Source of the DNA: Dugong dugon
Taxonomy: Eukaryota; Chordata; Mammalia; Sirenia; Dugongidae
DNA: 64,000 bases
Reading direction: 5' to 3'
Assembly: GCA_030035585.1 (NCBI GenBank)
Contig: CM057462.1
Coordinates: 121,143,234-121,207,233, forward strand
The notes beneath the pieces were generated by a model. The model was not told the origin of the DNA and did not search any database. It saw only the letters and a list, made by a program, of their open reading frames with translations. Below are positions 1 through 11,480 of the stretch, piece after piece (position 1 is the first letter of the stretch; each line of letters opens with the position of its first letter). The translations under genes were made by a program, and so were the position numbers.

Positions 1-320
1 TATGCAAGGCACCACGATACAATAAACTGACAGGCAGGTGGTGGACTAAAACACCAGACTAAGACAGACTAGGAGGAAAGGCATGGTGATCTACTTAGGA
101 AAATTAGTCAACAAAAACCCTAAGAAACACAACAGAATAGCGTCTGACACGGTGCTGAAGGATGAGCCCCTAGGTTGGAAGGCACTACGCAATCCAATAG
201 CCACAACAATGGACTCAGAAATGCCAGTGATCATGAAGATGGTGCAGGGTTGGGTGACATTTTGTTATGCTATGCATAGGGCTGCTATGAGTCAGAGCCT
301 CTTGATGGCAACTAACAACA
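1..320 (+). mobile_element. RTE-tailed SINE (tRNA-Gly-head family), 5' truncated by the window edge
   Basis: The body (from about 60) matches, in the same order, the element found complete on the minus strand at 48494-48830: an 'agactaggaggaaaggc' block, then a 'gtgatctactt' block, then an RTE-like 3' end with 'ctatgagtcagagcc' and a terminal 'ggcaactaacaacaac'. The last 100 bases correspond to the 3' end of the RTE LINE copies at 37.5 and 61.4 kb. The 92-codon open frame here is part of the repeat and not a gene. The family name (AfroSINE3-like) is from memory. Confidence 0.6.
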
Positions 321-360
321 ACATTATTACTATTATTACTATTACTGCTATTAACTATTA
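318..360 (+). repeat. (ATT)n-rich microsatellite tail
   Basis: Imperfect attattact units follow directly after the 'aacaacaac' end of the RTE-tailed element. This is the usual place for microsatellite growth at a retroposon 3' tail. Confidence 0.75.
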
Positions 361-460
361 AAATAGCTTCATAGACTACTGTGGAGTATTTACTGGTCTT
401 ACTCCCCATGTGTGTATATGCGTGTATTTTGTTAAACATGTCAACACCCATCTCTCTTGA

Positions 461-650
461 TGTTGTTCGGTGCCATTGAGTCAATTTTCAACTCACAGCA
501 ACCCAATGGACAGAGTATAACTGTCTCATAGGGTTTTCTAGGCTGTAATCTTTATGGGAACAGATTGCCAGGTCTTTTTTCCCATGGAGCCGCTGGGTGG
601 GTTCGAACTACCAACTTTGGTTAGCAGCCAAGCGCTTAACCAGTGGATTA
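461..650 (-). mobile_element. AfroSINE
   Basis: Read on the minus strand it carries the tRNA-like head with a B-box-like 'gttcgaac' stretch, the middle block and the RTE-like tail ('tgaattttcaactcac' region on the plus strand). The 5' end of the head is truncated or diverged: the usual 'ccaccagggctcc' terminus is missing. Confidence 0.85.
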
Positions 651-861
651 TGCATTTAATCCCATTACTGAGATTTCCTTGTGTACATCCTGGGTGTGTG
701 CCATGGCATCAGACCCCTCAGGTGCAATACACTTGCATGGAAAGGGCTATGTTTTACCTGCAACATGGGATCCAAGAAGGAGGTCTATGGTTCATTTGTA
801 TCACATCGTTCGTTGCTTTACCCCCACACCCGGGCTGGGAAGCAATGGGCTGAAAGTTTGT

Positions 862-3819
862 GCTATGAGCAAATCTGAATCATGAGGAGAATATGAAGGA
901 AAACAAGCAGTTTAAAAATGCCCCTTAGGAAAGAAATTGGAAGCAGCATGGTTTCTTTTGAACGGTCTCAAATCAGCCTCTATAAAAGGTGTCATAAACC
1001 TCTGCAGGGGTGACTAAGAGCCGGGACAAAGGCAAGTCTGTTACAGATGTCCCCACAACTCCAGGAGCAAATCTCTTTTTTCCCTTCCTAAATAACTCCA
1101 GAACATTACATGGCATTAACAAGTTTCCCAGGACAGGAACTTCTAGTTTATTACTTGCTCACATTGTCATCAGAAATTAATTTTGTCCCTGAAAGACAAA
1201 TTGGCTGGTAGCTTATGAAGTTAAATGGGAAGAACAAGTGCGCATCTGTTTCTTCTGCATTTTGTCTCCTTGGTGTCTTACATATAAATGAATCAGAGTG
1301 TTCAAACTTAAATTAAGATCTTTGGCTAGATAAACAGTTAAAACTGGTTCCCATAGCTACCTCTCACACATAGCTGTGATTGCATTATAATCCCCTAGTA
1401 ATCAGCTCTAAATGAAAGAAAGATGATAAGGGTGCTCTTTTCAGTTTTCAGTACTGATTTTTATTAGCTCTCAATCAGTCCGGGACTGCTCTGTCTTTCC
1501 TCACATTGTGGTTGTGTTTGTAGACTCATTAGAGTAATAAAGTGTAAATCTTACTGAGGTGCATTTTTCTCGAGGTGTTGTATATAACGAAAACTCTGAA
1601 GATTACACTGGCTGGTACAAGAAAGATTTGTTTCTGCGACTAAAGTGAGAATGTAATGTATGCTATATTCATTTATTCTTTACCCGAGTCAAAACCTAAT
1701 GAATTACCCAGCCTAGGTAAAGCAACAGCCACAAAAAAAAAAAAAAGAAAAAAAAAAAAAAGAAAAACTCTTGGGCTTACTTGGCCAAGGATTGCCATCA
1801 TACAGATTTGCGTGTATTTAGCTGTTGGCTTATTTGGCTGGTTATCCTTCTCCAACATTCTCCCAGTGTAAAACTCTCACATCTACAAATGCATTACCCA
1901 CAAAACCGCAAGCTTTGCTATTCCCCATGCGATTTCTTTAGCAAACTAGTGTAATCCAATAAAACATCATGTTGCACCAACATTGAAGTATTTATTATGG
2001 AATAAATTTCAGCTTAAAAAAGTGCCCTTGCCCCCTTCCTTCTCATTGATCACAGAGTGACTTGTCCTTTCAGTTTCACTTGGGGTGGGGATCACTAAGT
2101 GGGGAAAAGTGGCAACTGGAGATAACAGCTCTCTGATGCCTCCCTGCATTTAGTCTAGACTTTTCTAGACCCATCCAAGAGATGGTAGCATGGAAAGCCA
2201 GTTGCCCTGACTTCCCCCAAGTGTTGTGGGATTGTTCACAGATTTTACAGGTGTGCTACATGTTTGCAATTAACAGAACACTTAATCCTGACACGCCTTT
2301 CCTTTCTTTCCCATAGTCTCTATTCTAGCTGGAATATGTTACAATGCATCATCCTCTATGATACCTATAAAAATGCCTGCTTGTTTTAAATGTTGGATTT
2401 TATGCATTTTATGTTTATATTAGGCAGAAAGTGTCCCTATGTTTTAGTGATAAATGTTTACACTCATCCACAGGGTAAGAAACAATATAATGTAGCAGTG
2501 TGTAGTCTCTGCAAGAGTTTATAGAAATGTGGTGGTTTTATATTTAATTTTAACTCACTGTTTTTTAAAGGAAGGTTCTTGCCTGAGATAATTATTACAG
2601 TTTCCATGCTCACAGGGTGATAATGTGCATCTTTGCAAAAAGCAGAGTGTCTGTAAGATTCAGGTAGCCAGAGAGTCAGGTGGTAGCATTGTGAAGATTT
2701 TTGTCAGGTATATTTATTATTATTATTATATGCTAAAATATGTATAGGATTGGATGCTCAGATTTAATTTTTAGAGAGCAAGAAGGAGGAAATCACTTAA
2801 CTAGGATGGTTGTAGATGTTAAAGGAAATCTTGTTTTCTTTTTTAACCTGTATATAGTCCTGAGTGACCTCACACATTATTTACTATTTATATTTAAAAA
2901 TATAAAAGCCTGAATTCAAGCATTGATTCTCTTTCCTTTTTTTTTTTTAAAGAAAGCAAATAAAATATTTTGCTGATGATGGCGCTTTTTGTATGTGTTT
3001 GCCTGTTGGTACTTAAATGCAATATGTCTGGAAGATGTTGCTATTTCACACTAAACGCACAAGAAAGAGTAAATTGTAGGTCCTGATTATCAACAGATAA
3101 CAAGACATACTGTATATAAATAAATGCTCAGCATCAAAACCCATTATTGGATTAGCTATATAATTATGTCTCAGGCTGTAAGTCTGTGCTGACAAATGAA
3201 CACTTTTCATTTGGCTCAAGGTCCTCATCAGCAACGGAACTAATTTTACATTCTCACCCATTAAGTGAATAAGATGTGGAAAAAGCTGTCTGCTTTTTGA
3301 AGTGTAAATTTGCTGCTACAGGCTGTGCAGACCAAAGCGCTTTTGAAGCAGGCAAATGAGATCATCTCTAGGGACTTGCGAACCTCACAAAGTTTAGGTC
3401 ATTTCTTTTGAAGGGACCGGATGTGTGTTCACCAATGGCCAGGTGATTTAGGTAGCCATGTACACTGGGCAGTGTGAATGTTCTTGGAAATAGGTGATGA
3501 ACACTTTGTGTCCACCACCTGGGAAAAACTTGGGAGTGCCATCTTTATCTTCTCCAGAAACCGAGGACCCATAGAATCTGTGGAGAGCCCGAGACGGAAT
3601 ATTCAGGGGGTGGCACATTGGGCAGTCAGGATGTTCAGCCCTCTCAGAAGAACAGGCTACTCTTGAGAAGGAGTAAATCCTCTAGACATCCAGTGCAAAC
3701 CCTTCTGCTGGACTGCTTCTCAGGGACTCCAAGATGAAAGACACTGGTACTGCTGGAGCTGGCTGGGGATCAAGAGGTGCTGGGAGGAGGAAACGCTTAC
3801 TTCAGCCGTTCTGAGAGAT
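862..3819. other. Unique AT-rich sequence, no gene seen
   Basis: No exon-like frame, RNA gene or clear transposon is visible. It holds a poly-A tract (1732-1767) and a short ATT run (2715-2733). The part at about 1120-1560 is rich in TAAT-type motifs and reads like conserved noncoding DNA, but this is only an impression. Confidence 0.5.
1732..1767 (+). repeat. Poly-A tract
   Basis: A-rich run interrupted by two G residues. There is no recognisable retroposon body immediately upstream, so it is listed only as simple sequence. Confidence 0.8.
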
Positions 3820-3824
3820 TTTAG

Positions 3825-4280
3825 ACACTGTATGCTGATGATTCTACATTTATATCTCCAATGCAGACCTCTCCTTTGAGTGCCAGACTCTTATATGCAA
3901 CTTGGCATATCTACTTGGATGGCTCATACATATCTCAAACTTAACATATCCCAAATAAAAACCCAGGGGCTCTACCCCCAAATATATCTCTATCTCCTAA
4001 CTCAATCCTCATCTCATAAATCACATCACCATCTTCCTCTTAGGTCAAGTCAGAAACCCAAGAGTTGTCCTTAATTCACCCCTTTCCCTCACCAATGAAA
4101 TACAATCTATCAGCAGTTATGTTGGTTTTATCAACAAAATATACTTTAAATCTCCTTGGACACCCAGACCAAGCAAGCATTGTCTCTTACCTGGACAAGA
4201 ACACCAACTTCCCAACTTGCCTCCACACTTCCACTCTAGCCATTCCTGTTCTCCCTCCCCAACCCATTCATACTCAGCAG
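3825..4280 (+). mobile_element. L2 LINE fossil, RT-to-3' part, 5' segment
   Basis: The segment opens with a remnant of the reverse-transcriptase active-site box: 'tatgctgatgat' at 3831-3842 reads Tyr-Ala-Asp-Asp. It then follows the L2 order of pyrimidine-rich blocks such as 'cagaaacccaagagttgtcc'. Many stops and indels show it is ancient and dead. It is separated by a SINE from its 3' continuation at 4447-4997. Confidence 0.75.
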
Positions 4281-4446
4281 AAAAAACCAAAAATCAAACC
4301 AAATTTGTTGCCGTGAAGTCGATTCCAACTCATAGTGACCCTATAGGACAGAGTAGAATGCCCCATATGGTTCCCAAGGGGCAGCTGGTTGATCTGAACT
4401 ACCGATCTTTGGTTAGCCACCGAGTTATTAACCACTGTGTCACCAA
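4281..4446 (-). mobile_element. AfroSINE, short form
   Basis: It starts with an A-rich 'aaaccaaa' tail on the plus strand, then the RTE-like block, then goes straight to the head. It lacks the middle block (the 'gggagaaagatgtgg' region), which defines the short PSINE-like form seen again at 38135, 48842 and 62900. It splits the L2 fossil. Confidence 0.88.
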
Positions 4447-4997
4447 TCTTAAAAGTGTGGGATCATGTCACTGCACTACTTAAAGCCCTTGATGACTTCC
4501 CATTTTATTTAGATTCAGATTCAAATTCCTCATCATGACCTACGAAACTCTTCATGATCTGACCTCTGCCCTCTTCCCCAGTCTCATCTCCCACTCATTC
4601 TTCCCTCACTGCCACTCTGACTGCCTACTTTTCTGTTCCTCAGTCACGCCAAGCTCTTTTCTCTCTCACAGCCCTTACACATGCTGGGCCCTCTACTGGA
4701 AGGCTTGCCGCCTGGCCACACATTTTGCATAGCTAACATCTTATATTTCTTAGCTTATAGAAGATGTCATGATAAGGGTCTTAGCTTAAATGTCATCCCA
4801 CCCTGTTCCTGTAATTATTCTCTGCCTCAGTCTCATTTATTCTTTTATAATTACTTATCATGATATGTATTTCTTTTATATTCTTTTTGATCTAGACTGT
4901 AAGATCCTGTCAATCTAGTTAATCAGTGTATCTCCAGTACCTAACATAGTACCTGAAACATACTAGGTATTCAATAAATATTTGTTCAAAGAATGAA
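4447..4997 (+). mobile_element. L2 LINE fossil, 3' end
   Basis: It contains the standard L2 3' landmarks in order: 'aaagcccttgatgacttccc', 'ttcctcatcatgacctac', 'cacgccaagctc', 'cttagcttaaatgtcat' and the terminal 'caataaatatttgttcaaag'. It continues the copy at 3825-4280 across the inserted SINE. Confidence 0.88.
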
Positions 4998-4999
4998 CG

Positions 5000-5465
5000 A
5001 ATGGTAGACACTTAGAGAAGCACCTCTCCCCAAACTCTGTGGCTATTGAGATGTGTGGATTTTGCATAAGCCTTTCTTGTCTTAGTTACTGTTTGGAAAA
5101 TGACTATTCTTAAGTGAGAAGCATCCACTGATTTCTCTCTATTTTGGAAATGCATATCACCCCATGTTCTCAAGATTGTCTGTCTAGAAATGGACAACCT
5201 GACCAAAAATTTAGATGGAGGGCTATCACAGGAAAAATGAGCAGAGAGTCAGGCCTTTGCCCATTAATTGCACCAAGAAGTCTCTGAATTCTCTTTCAGA
5301 GAGATCATCGCCTTGGCAGGCCAGAGAATACATTGTTATATAGAAATTCTCCATGATCTCAGCTTTTGCCAAGTTGAAAAACAGGAAGCTGTGTGGGTGA
5401 GTGTGGGGGAGACTGCTAGCTGTCCACAAAAATCTGTTCTCCTTTCTTCCTGGGCACACAATTAA
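5000..5465. other. Unique sequence, nothing recognised
   Basis: There are short frames on both strands, without domain-like composition or splice context. Confidence 0.4.
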
Positions 5466-5469
5466 ATTA

Positions 5470-5795
5470 CATTTTCCAGTGTTCCTTCAATTAGAGTTGG
5501 TCACATGACCGCCTTCTCTCCACTTCCAGGCCTGGCCCACTGAAAACCTCCCTCGTGCACTCCTCCATGATCTCATCTCTCTGGCTTATGAGACTAAATG
5601 CCCAGGACAACCCTCGAGGGCATGGCTATAGATGGAAAACTACCATCAGACTGGGTGTCTAATGAATGTGTAGAGAAGACCCTCCCTACTGACCTGAAAC
5701 GACCAGGCAATCCTGGTGAGCAATTTATATTAAGCCACTGAAATTTTGGAATCTGTCTGTAGCCAAAGGCTAGCCAACCCTAACAATATCGTGAC
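5470..5795 (+). repeat. Ancient LTR/MER-type relic, family not assigned
   Basis: The layout resembles old mammalian repeats that end in a 'taagccactgaaattttgg' block followed by 'ctagccaaccctaac'. The divergence is too high for me to name a family. Confidence 0.4.
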
Positions 5796-6279
5796 ACTTT
5801 TTATGAGAATCTGGCACTCATGAGAGGGGTGAAACCAGAAAACATTGAGTTTCTGATAATGTTGGTTAAAGGAGGAAGGCTTGAGGAGGAATGTGAATGG
5901 ACAACAAGAATTGATTCAGATTCAGTCAGGAATCTCCTTTCTCTCGTGAGTCAAAGGAGCCACACAGAAAGGGATTTGGAAAGAAATATGACACAACTTA
6001 TTCTTCTAATGCTCTGAGAGGTGAAGGTGCAAGGAAAAGAGTTGCCTACAGAGTTGTCTTGCCATCTTTTGCCTCATATCCCAGACACTTTGCCACTTGA
6101 GATTAGTCCTCTCTCCTTTCTCGTCCTGACACCTCTTGAGGGCATCGCAAAGACTTTAGAATCAACCAGTGGGAAGACACAACTAGTGGGGTGAGCACTC
6201 AGGGCTTAGAAGGAGAAGAAAAGGGCAAACAAACTTTAAATGACATTCAAATGCTTGACTATCTTCTTAATGGTTATAT

Positions 6280-6395
6280 CTGCATAAGAGGGCAGTGACT
6301 GTGTCTTAATGATCTTTGTATGATCTCTCCTAGCCCAGTGTTTTGTAGACTGTATGTACTTAATGAGTATTTGAGAAATGAATAAATACATTATC
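6280..6395 (+). mobile_element. L2 3'-end fragment
   Basis: The order 'gggcagtgactgtgtctt', 'tcctagcccagtg', 'acttaatgagtatttgag' and 'aatgaataaata' is that of the L2 3' terminus. Confidence 0.6.
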
Positions 6396-6509
6396 TCATT
6401 TGAATCTCACAAAACTTTATGAGGAGATAAAGCTTTATTGCAGTCACTATTGTTTGCCTACTGTGGTCTAGACGTGCCATGTGTTTACCAATTCCTGTTT
6501 CATTTTTTT

Positions 6510-6835
6510 CATCCTGGTACACTGAAGACTACGCTTTCCAATTACCATGTAGTTAGGTTGTTCCATTGACTCTTTCTGGCCAATGAAACGTGAGTGAAAG
6601 TGAATTGGAGGAGAGGCCTCTCCAGCTTGTCTCTCCTCCTGTGTCATTAAATCCTGAGGCCTTGTGCTAATGAGGTGGAGCCTCTGTCAGCCCAGCCCTG
6701 AGTGACTCTGTGGAGCTGGACAGAGACCTTCACTGACTTGTGCCAGGCATGTAGTGTTAGCAAGAAATAAGCATTTGTTGAGTTAAACCTTATGTTATAC
6801 TTCAGCATAACTTAGCCTATATGGACTAACACACT
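6510..6835 (+). repeat. Ancient LTR/MER-type relic, family not assigned
   Basis: It ends in 'cagcataacttagcctat', a common terminus of old mammalian repeats. It shares its general layout with 5470-5795. Family unassigned. Confidence 0.4.
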
Positions 6836-7264
6836 TACCCAACAGTCATTTCATGCTCACAGAACCTCAGATTTTGCCAGCTCTTCTCTGGATGGCCATC
6901 TGCTTCAGGGGAGGCTAGACCTTTCCCAGCTTCAGGGATGAAATGTGCCTGGTCGAAGCCAATCATGGTAATCTCATTCCCCTTGGCCAGTTAGTAGTTT
7001 AAGGGTGGGTATGTGAGTCAGTTCTGGGGAAGTCTGCTGAGGGATTTCTGGTGAAATTTTTCCTCACTTATGGAACATGATAAAGAATGCTTCCCTTCCA
7101 TGCCACGGGATGTTGTTTTGGGAGGACAGGAGGCTTGTTGCTTCTACAACCATCTCGCAACCATGAGGACAGATGCTATCACACTGAAGATGGTGGACTA
7201 TAAAGAAGAGAAATCCTTTTTAGGTTGTTTCTAGTTGGGTATTCTGTTATTTGTACCTCAAAGC

Positions 7265-7395
7265 GTCTACACAGATTATCCCAGTTTTATGAATGAGGGA
7301 ACTGAAGTTCAAAGAATGTAAATTACTTTCCCAAGGTCTCTTGGCTTGTAAGCAAAAATCGGGTCTTCTAATTCCACATCTTATTCTCTTTATAC
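7265..7395 (-). mobile_element. MIR fragment
   Basis: The reverse-complement MIR core is visible as 'gagggaactgaagttcaaag' followed by 'tttcccaaggtctcttggc'. Confidence 0.6.
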
Positions 7396-7614
7396 TGTTC
7401 CAGGAATGGAAAATAGATTTTCTCTCACTGCCACACCATTAATTGGTGGTGGCTTCTTGGAGAGTTATGTTGAGGAGGGTTTTAAACCTGCATCTAGCAA
7501 GAAAGAGGGTTTTTGGTTGATTAATGATTTCACGGGAAAAAGGGAAGCAGTGGAACTTTTTTCGCCATCACTGCAATATATCATGTTACATTAACTTTAC
7601 TGTGGGAAGAGTGG

Positions 7615-7975
7615 TGTGTTAATTATTTACTGCCATGCAACAAATGACCCCCAAACTTAGCCACATTAAAAAAACCCAAGCATTTAACATCTCACAGTTT
7701 CCATGGCTCACAAATCTGAATATGGCTTAGCAGGGTGCCTGTGGCTCAAAATCTCTCATGTGGTTGCAGTCAAGCTGGGGCTGCAATGTTATCTGAAGAC
7801 TTGACTGAGGGAGGATCTACTTCCAAGCTTACTTGTGTGGTTATTGACAGGATTCAGTTCCTCACAGGCTATTAGACTGAGGGCCTCAGCTCCTTGCTGA
7901 CTATTCCTGAGTTTCTTGCCCCATGAGCTTCTTCATAGGGCAGCTCACAACCTGGTAGCTGGCTTCCCTTAAAAG
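7615..7975. repeat. Ancient interspersed repeat, LTR-like
   Basis: The opening 'ttactgccatgcaacaaatg' with 'catctcacagtttccatgg' and 'catgtggttgcagtcaag' is typical of a widespread old mammalian LTR/MER repeat in reverse orientation. I cannot name the family safely. Confidence 0.45.
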
Positions 7976-8533
7976 TATATCACTAAGCCCAGCTCACACT
8001 CAAGGGGAGGGTATTACACAAAGGAGTGGATATCAGGAGGTGGGGATCATTGGGGGCCATCGTAGGGACAGTGTAAAACACACACACACACGAAATTTTT
8101 TTTTTCCGTTACCATTTCTGTAATTGTTGTGGTTAGCTATCTTGACTCTAAAATTGTGGTTTCTCTTCTCAAAGCTCAGTTCTTCCCCTTTGGGTTCAAG
8201 CAATAGTGTGAGGACCTGCCTATGTCCACTTTCCATGTCAAGAGGTTAATAATAATGATCATTAACAATGCTAGAAATGAGTCCCTGGTGTGGTGACTGT
8301 CGCTGGCATTGGCATTTCTCTTCCTACTCCTTCTGCTAAATTCTGGTCACATCACATGTCCCTGTTTGATATAGAACATGACCAGTACTCTCCTCTCTGA
8401 CTCTCTTGGCCCCTCCCTGTGCAGATATAATGCAGGTTGTTGTTAGGTGCTGTCAAGTCAAATTTGACTCATAGCAAACCCATGTGACAGAGTAGAACTG
8501 CCCAATAAGGTTTTCTAAGCTATAATCTTTATG

Positions 8534-8722
8534 AAGCCCTGGTGGCACAGTGGTTAAAATGATCAACTGCTAATGGAAAGGTCAGTGGTTTGAAACCACC
8601 AATGGCTCCATAGGAGAAAGATGTGGCAGTCTGCTTCCGTAGAGGTTTATAGCCTTGGAAACCCCATGTAGCGGCTATGAGTTGGAATTCGACTTAACGG
8701 CAGTGGATTTGGCTTTGGTTTT
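8534..8722 (+). mobile_element. AfroSINE, inner copy 1 of the nest
   Basis: Full head ('ccctggtggcacagtgg'), middle block and RTE-like tail ending in 'ggctttggttttt'. It is flanked by taatctttatg at 8523-8533 and again at 8723-8733. Confidence 0.92.
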
Positions 8723-8734
8723 TAATCTTTATGG

Positions 8735-8937
8735 AAGGAGCCTTGGTGGCATGTTGGTTAATGTGCTACTAACCGAAAATTCTGCAGTTCAAACCACCAG
8801 CCACTCCATGGGAGAAAGATATGACAGTAAGATGTGACAGTCTGCTTTCATAAAGATTACAACCTTGGAAACCCTATGGGGAAGTTATGCTCTGTCCTAT
8901 AGGGTCGCTGTGAGTCAGAATCCATGGCAACAGGTTT
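8735..8937 (+). mobile_element. AfroSINE, inner copy 2 of the nest
   Basis: Head begins 'ggagccttggtggc'; a short internal duplication sits in the middle block ('gatatgacagtaagatgtga'). It is flanked by taatctttatgg (8723-8734) and taatttttatgg (8938-8949), the same target sequence used by copy 1. Confidence 0.92.
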
Positions 8938-9589
8938 TAATTTTTATGGGAGTAGATTGCCAGGTCTTTCTCCCACAGAGTAGCTGGGTAGGTCTGAACT
9001 GCCAACCTTTCGGTTAGCAGTGAACGCTTAACCATTGTGCCTCCAGGGCTCCATTATAATGCAGGACTGGGTTAAAATCTGATCTCCCTCTGAGGATATG
9101 CCTGTTGAGGGAGGGCCAAAGAAAGGAAAGGAGACAGAAAGCCATCCGTTAGGGCAATGCCTGCCCTTTAGAATTTGGTGCTTCCTTAGATACCAGACAT
9201 ACATTGTCATGGGGAAAGAGACTAATTCCAGAATTCCAGACAAGGCAAAGAACGGAAGTAGAATCGGTTAATGTTAATCAAAAGAGCTGAACAGTTGTGG
9301 GGCTTTTTACTAGCCTATCAGGCTGGATAAGATGAGGGGAAGAAAACTGGACTTTTAATAAAGGGAGGCAGATTAAATTAATCATGACAGGAAAATGAGC
9401 AAGAAATGCTTTCACATTGTTATTTAATAAGAAAATTGTGTAATTAACTGATAAAAATAGTTTTTGCAAGAAGCAGGCAGTTAAATAGTTTATAAAGCCA
9501 GCCAGGCCAAATCCTAAGCATCCCTGACTGTTAGCAATCAGAATGCTTTTTATATGGTGTCTTTCTTTGGAAACGCACAAACTGTCTCA

Positions 9590-9710
9590 CCACAGACATT
9601 ACCTCATTTACTTCACAGCCTAATGAATGCTTTACGGCTGGAAATGGTTGAGGAAGTGAACGAGACTGAAGAGATGAAGAAACTGAGGCACAGGGAGAGA
9701 GACCATACCT
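9590..9710 (-). mobile_element. MIR fragment
   Basis: 'gatgaagaaactgaggcaca' followed by a degraded core is the reverse complement of the conserved MIR centre. Confidence 0.5.
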
Positions 9711-11364
9711 GGCATTCCCAGGCAGTTACTGTGAGCAGTACTTAGGATTTCTATGCCTAGCCCCCTGCCCCTTATTTGTGTTGTAGGCATTAGCTAATGA
9801 ATTTAAATGAAACAATCGTTAATCTCTTCCAAAAGGCGCATAGAAGAACCTGGGCTGTGTGTTGTGGCCGCTAGGATACGAGTCTTCCACACGGGAGATG
9901 GGGGTGGAAAGAGATCCTGGCATTTGCCATCTGGCAAACCTGTCTTTAATCCTCAGTAAAGTAATGGAATGGAGATGAAGAAAAAAATGTGTAAGAATTG
10001 AGAGCATAATGCCACTATGAGCAAGCAGCTGTCTGGATTTTTAAAGAGCGAATCATGAGACAAATATAATTGCATTTTTTAATAGAATTAAAAAAAAAAA
10101 AAACCCTCCACAACATTAGTGGGTGAAGGAAATGAAATGGATGCATCCAGAAATCTCACTTGAAAGATGAATTCAACTGAAGTGGTTCTGAGCGCCGTCT
10201 CATGGATGGAAACCTGGCTGGAAGGCCACGTAAGCAGCCGGTGGGCAGCTGTGGACTGACAGGGTGAAAGCAGCCAGTGGTGTGCTTCTGGCAGGTTCTG
10301 AGAGGGGCTGGTATCTATACAGCATCATTATTAATGACTTGCAGGAGGTGATGAGCAGAACATTAATTAAATGTGCACATGTGGCCAAGTGGGAAATTGG
10401 CGGCAAAAACACCAGAGAGGCAGGCACATAATACCTAGGCATTCGTTTGCAGCTTCTGCTGTTTGGCCTGTGAAGAGTGGCTTGACTTTGCTTCCCTGCT
10501 CTCTACCTGCTATCTTGGGCTGGAACCAGATTTTTGCACGGTGCCAAAGGGGAAGTGGCAGGGAAGGCACCTTTAGAGCAGGCTCACAAATCCCCTTGCC
10601 AAACACCAGGGTGTGTACAAGTTGTACCTCTCACCTGATGTTATGAGAAAGAAAGCCTGCAAAAATTAATATTGATACTAGCAGAGTAATGAAGCAGCTG
10701 CAAAGCTGGTGCAGAAACATCTCACCCCATTTCATGGCATGTTTACATCTGCAAAGGGGAGAACAAGAGGGAGATGTAGGGAATGGGGAGGCATCTCTTT
10801 GGTCTACCTCATCCTTCCTAAGAGAAGGCTGCAGAGGGTAGGGGCTGACTTCTGAATACATTCAGGCATTTGGAAATTACGTGGCTTGCTCCAAATCCTA
10901 AAGAAAACCATCCAGGTACGTGAAGTCCGATTTTTTACATAGTTTTCACACTTAATCAACACTCAGTTCTCTTCTTAATGGATCATCCTAATAACCCCAC
11001 TGGCTTGGCTCGTCACTTTGTCACAACTGGGTCTTAGCACTGCCTGGGTTGGAATCTATATTTATTTGCAAAGGACTGTTGCCAAGGTAGAAAGAATGGC
11101 TCTAGGAGAATGCAAGCTCCCTGCTCTGCAATGTCAAGTACTGTGTGTTCCGAGACGGTAGGTTATCTTTTGTGTTTTGTTTAATTTGAGAACAATTAGC
11201 CAAACTCTTTGTAGACAGGGAGAGTTCGGTACTGGTGAAGATGATACTGATCAACTGTATGCCATTCTGAAACTGCACTGTGGCTGGTGAGGTGGCTGTG
11301 CAAGTGCTTAGGAAGAGGGATAAAAACACCACCATCACCACCACACCTACAACAATAATGTGAT

Positions 11365-11480
11365 CTCTAGTCTTCACTGACTGTTTAGGTGCATTATCTA
11401 ATTTAATTCATACAACAATGCTATGGAGGTGGTATTATTTTTATCCCTATTTTATGAATCAAGTAACTGATCAAGATTGG
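11365..11480 (-). mobile_element. MIR fragment, weak
   Basis: 'gtgcattatctaatttaatt' then 'acaacaatgctatggaggtg' and 'tccctattttatgaatcaag' match the order of a reverse-strand MIR. Confidence 0.5.

Larger units (their letters stand above)
8437..9054 (-). mobile_element. AfroSINE (outer copy of a three-SINE nest)
   Basis: The outer element occupies 8437-8533 and 8938-9054 and is interrupted by two plus-strand SINEs. It is flanked by a perfect 11-bp target-site duplication, tataatgcagg, at 8426-8436 and 9055-9065. This proves that the two halves belong to one insertion. It must predate the inner copies. Confidence 0.92.

Noticed and set aside
321-360. CRISPR-like or structured tandem array
   Set aside because: It is a trinucleotide microsatellite at a retroposon tail; no CRISPR or prokaryotic feature exists in the window.
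83-361. Open frame of 92 codons as a gene
   Set aside because: It lies entirely in an RTE-tailed SINE and its microsatellite tail.
1732-1767. Poly-A tail of a processed pseudogene
   Set aside because: No gene-like or SINE-like body upstream and no flanking duplication found.
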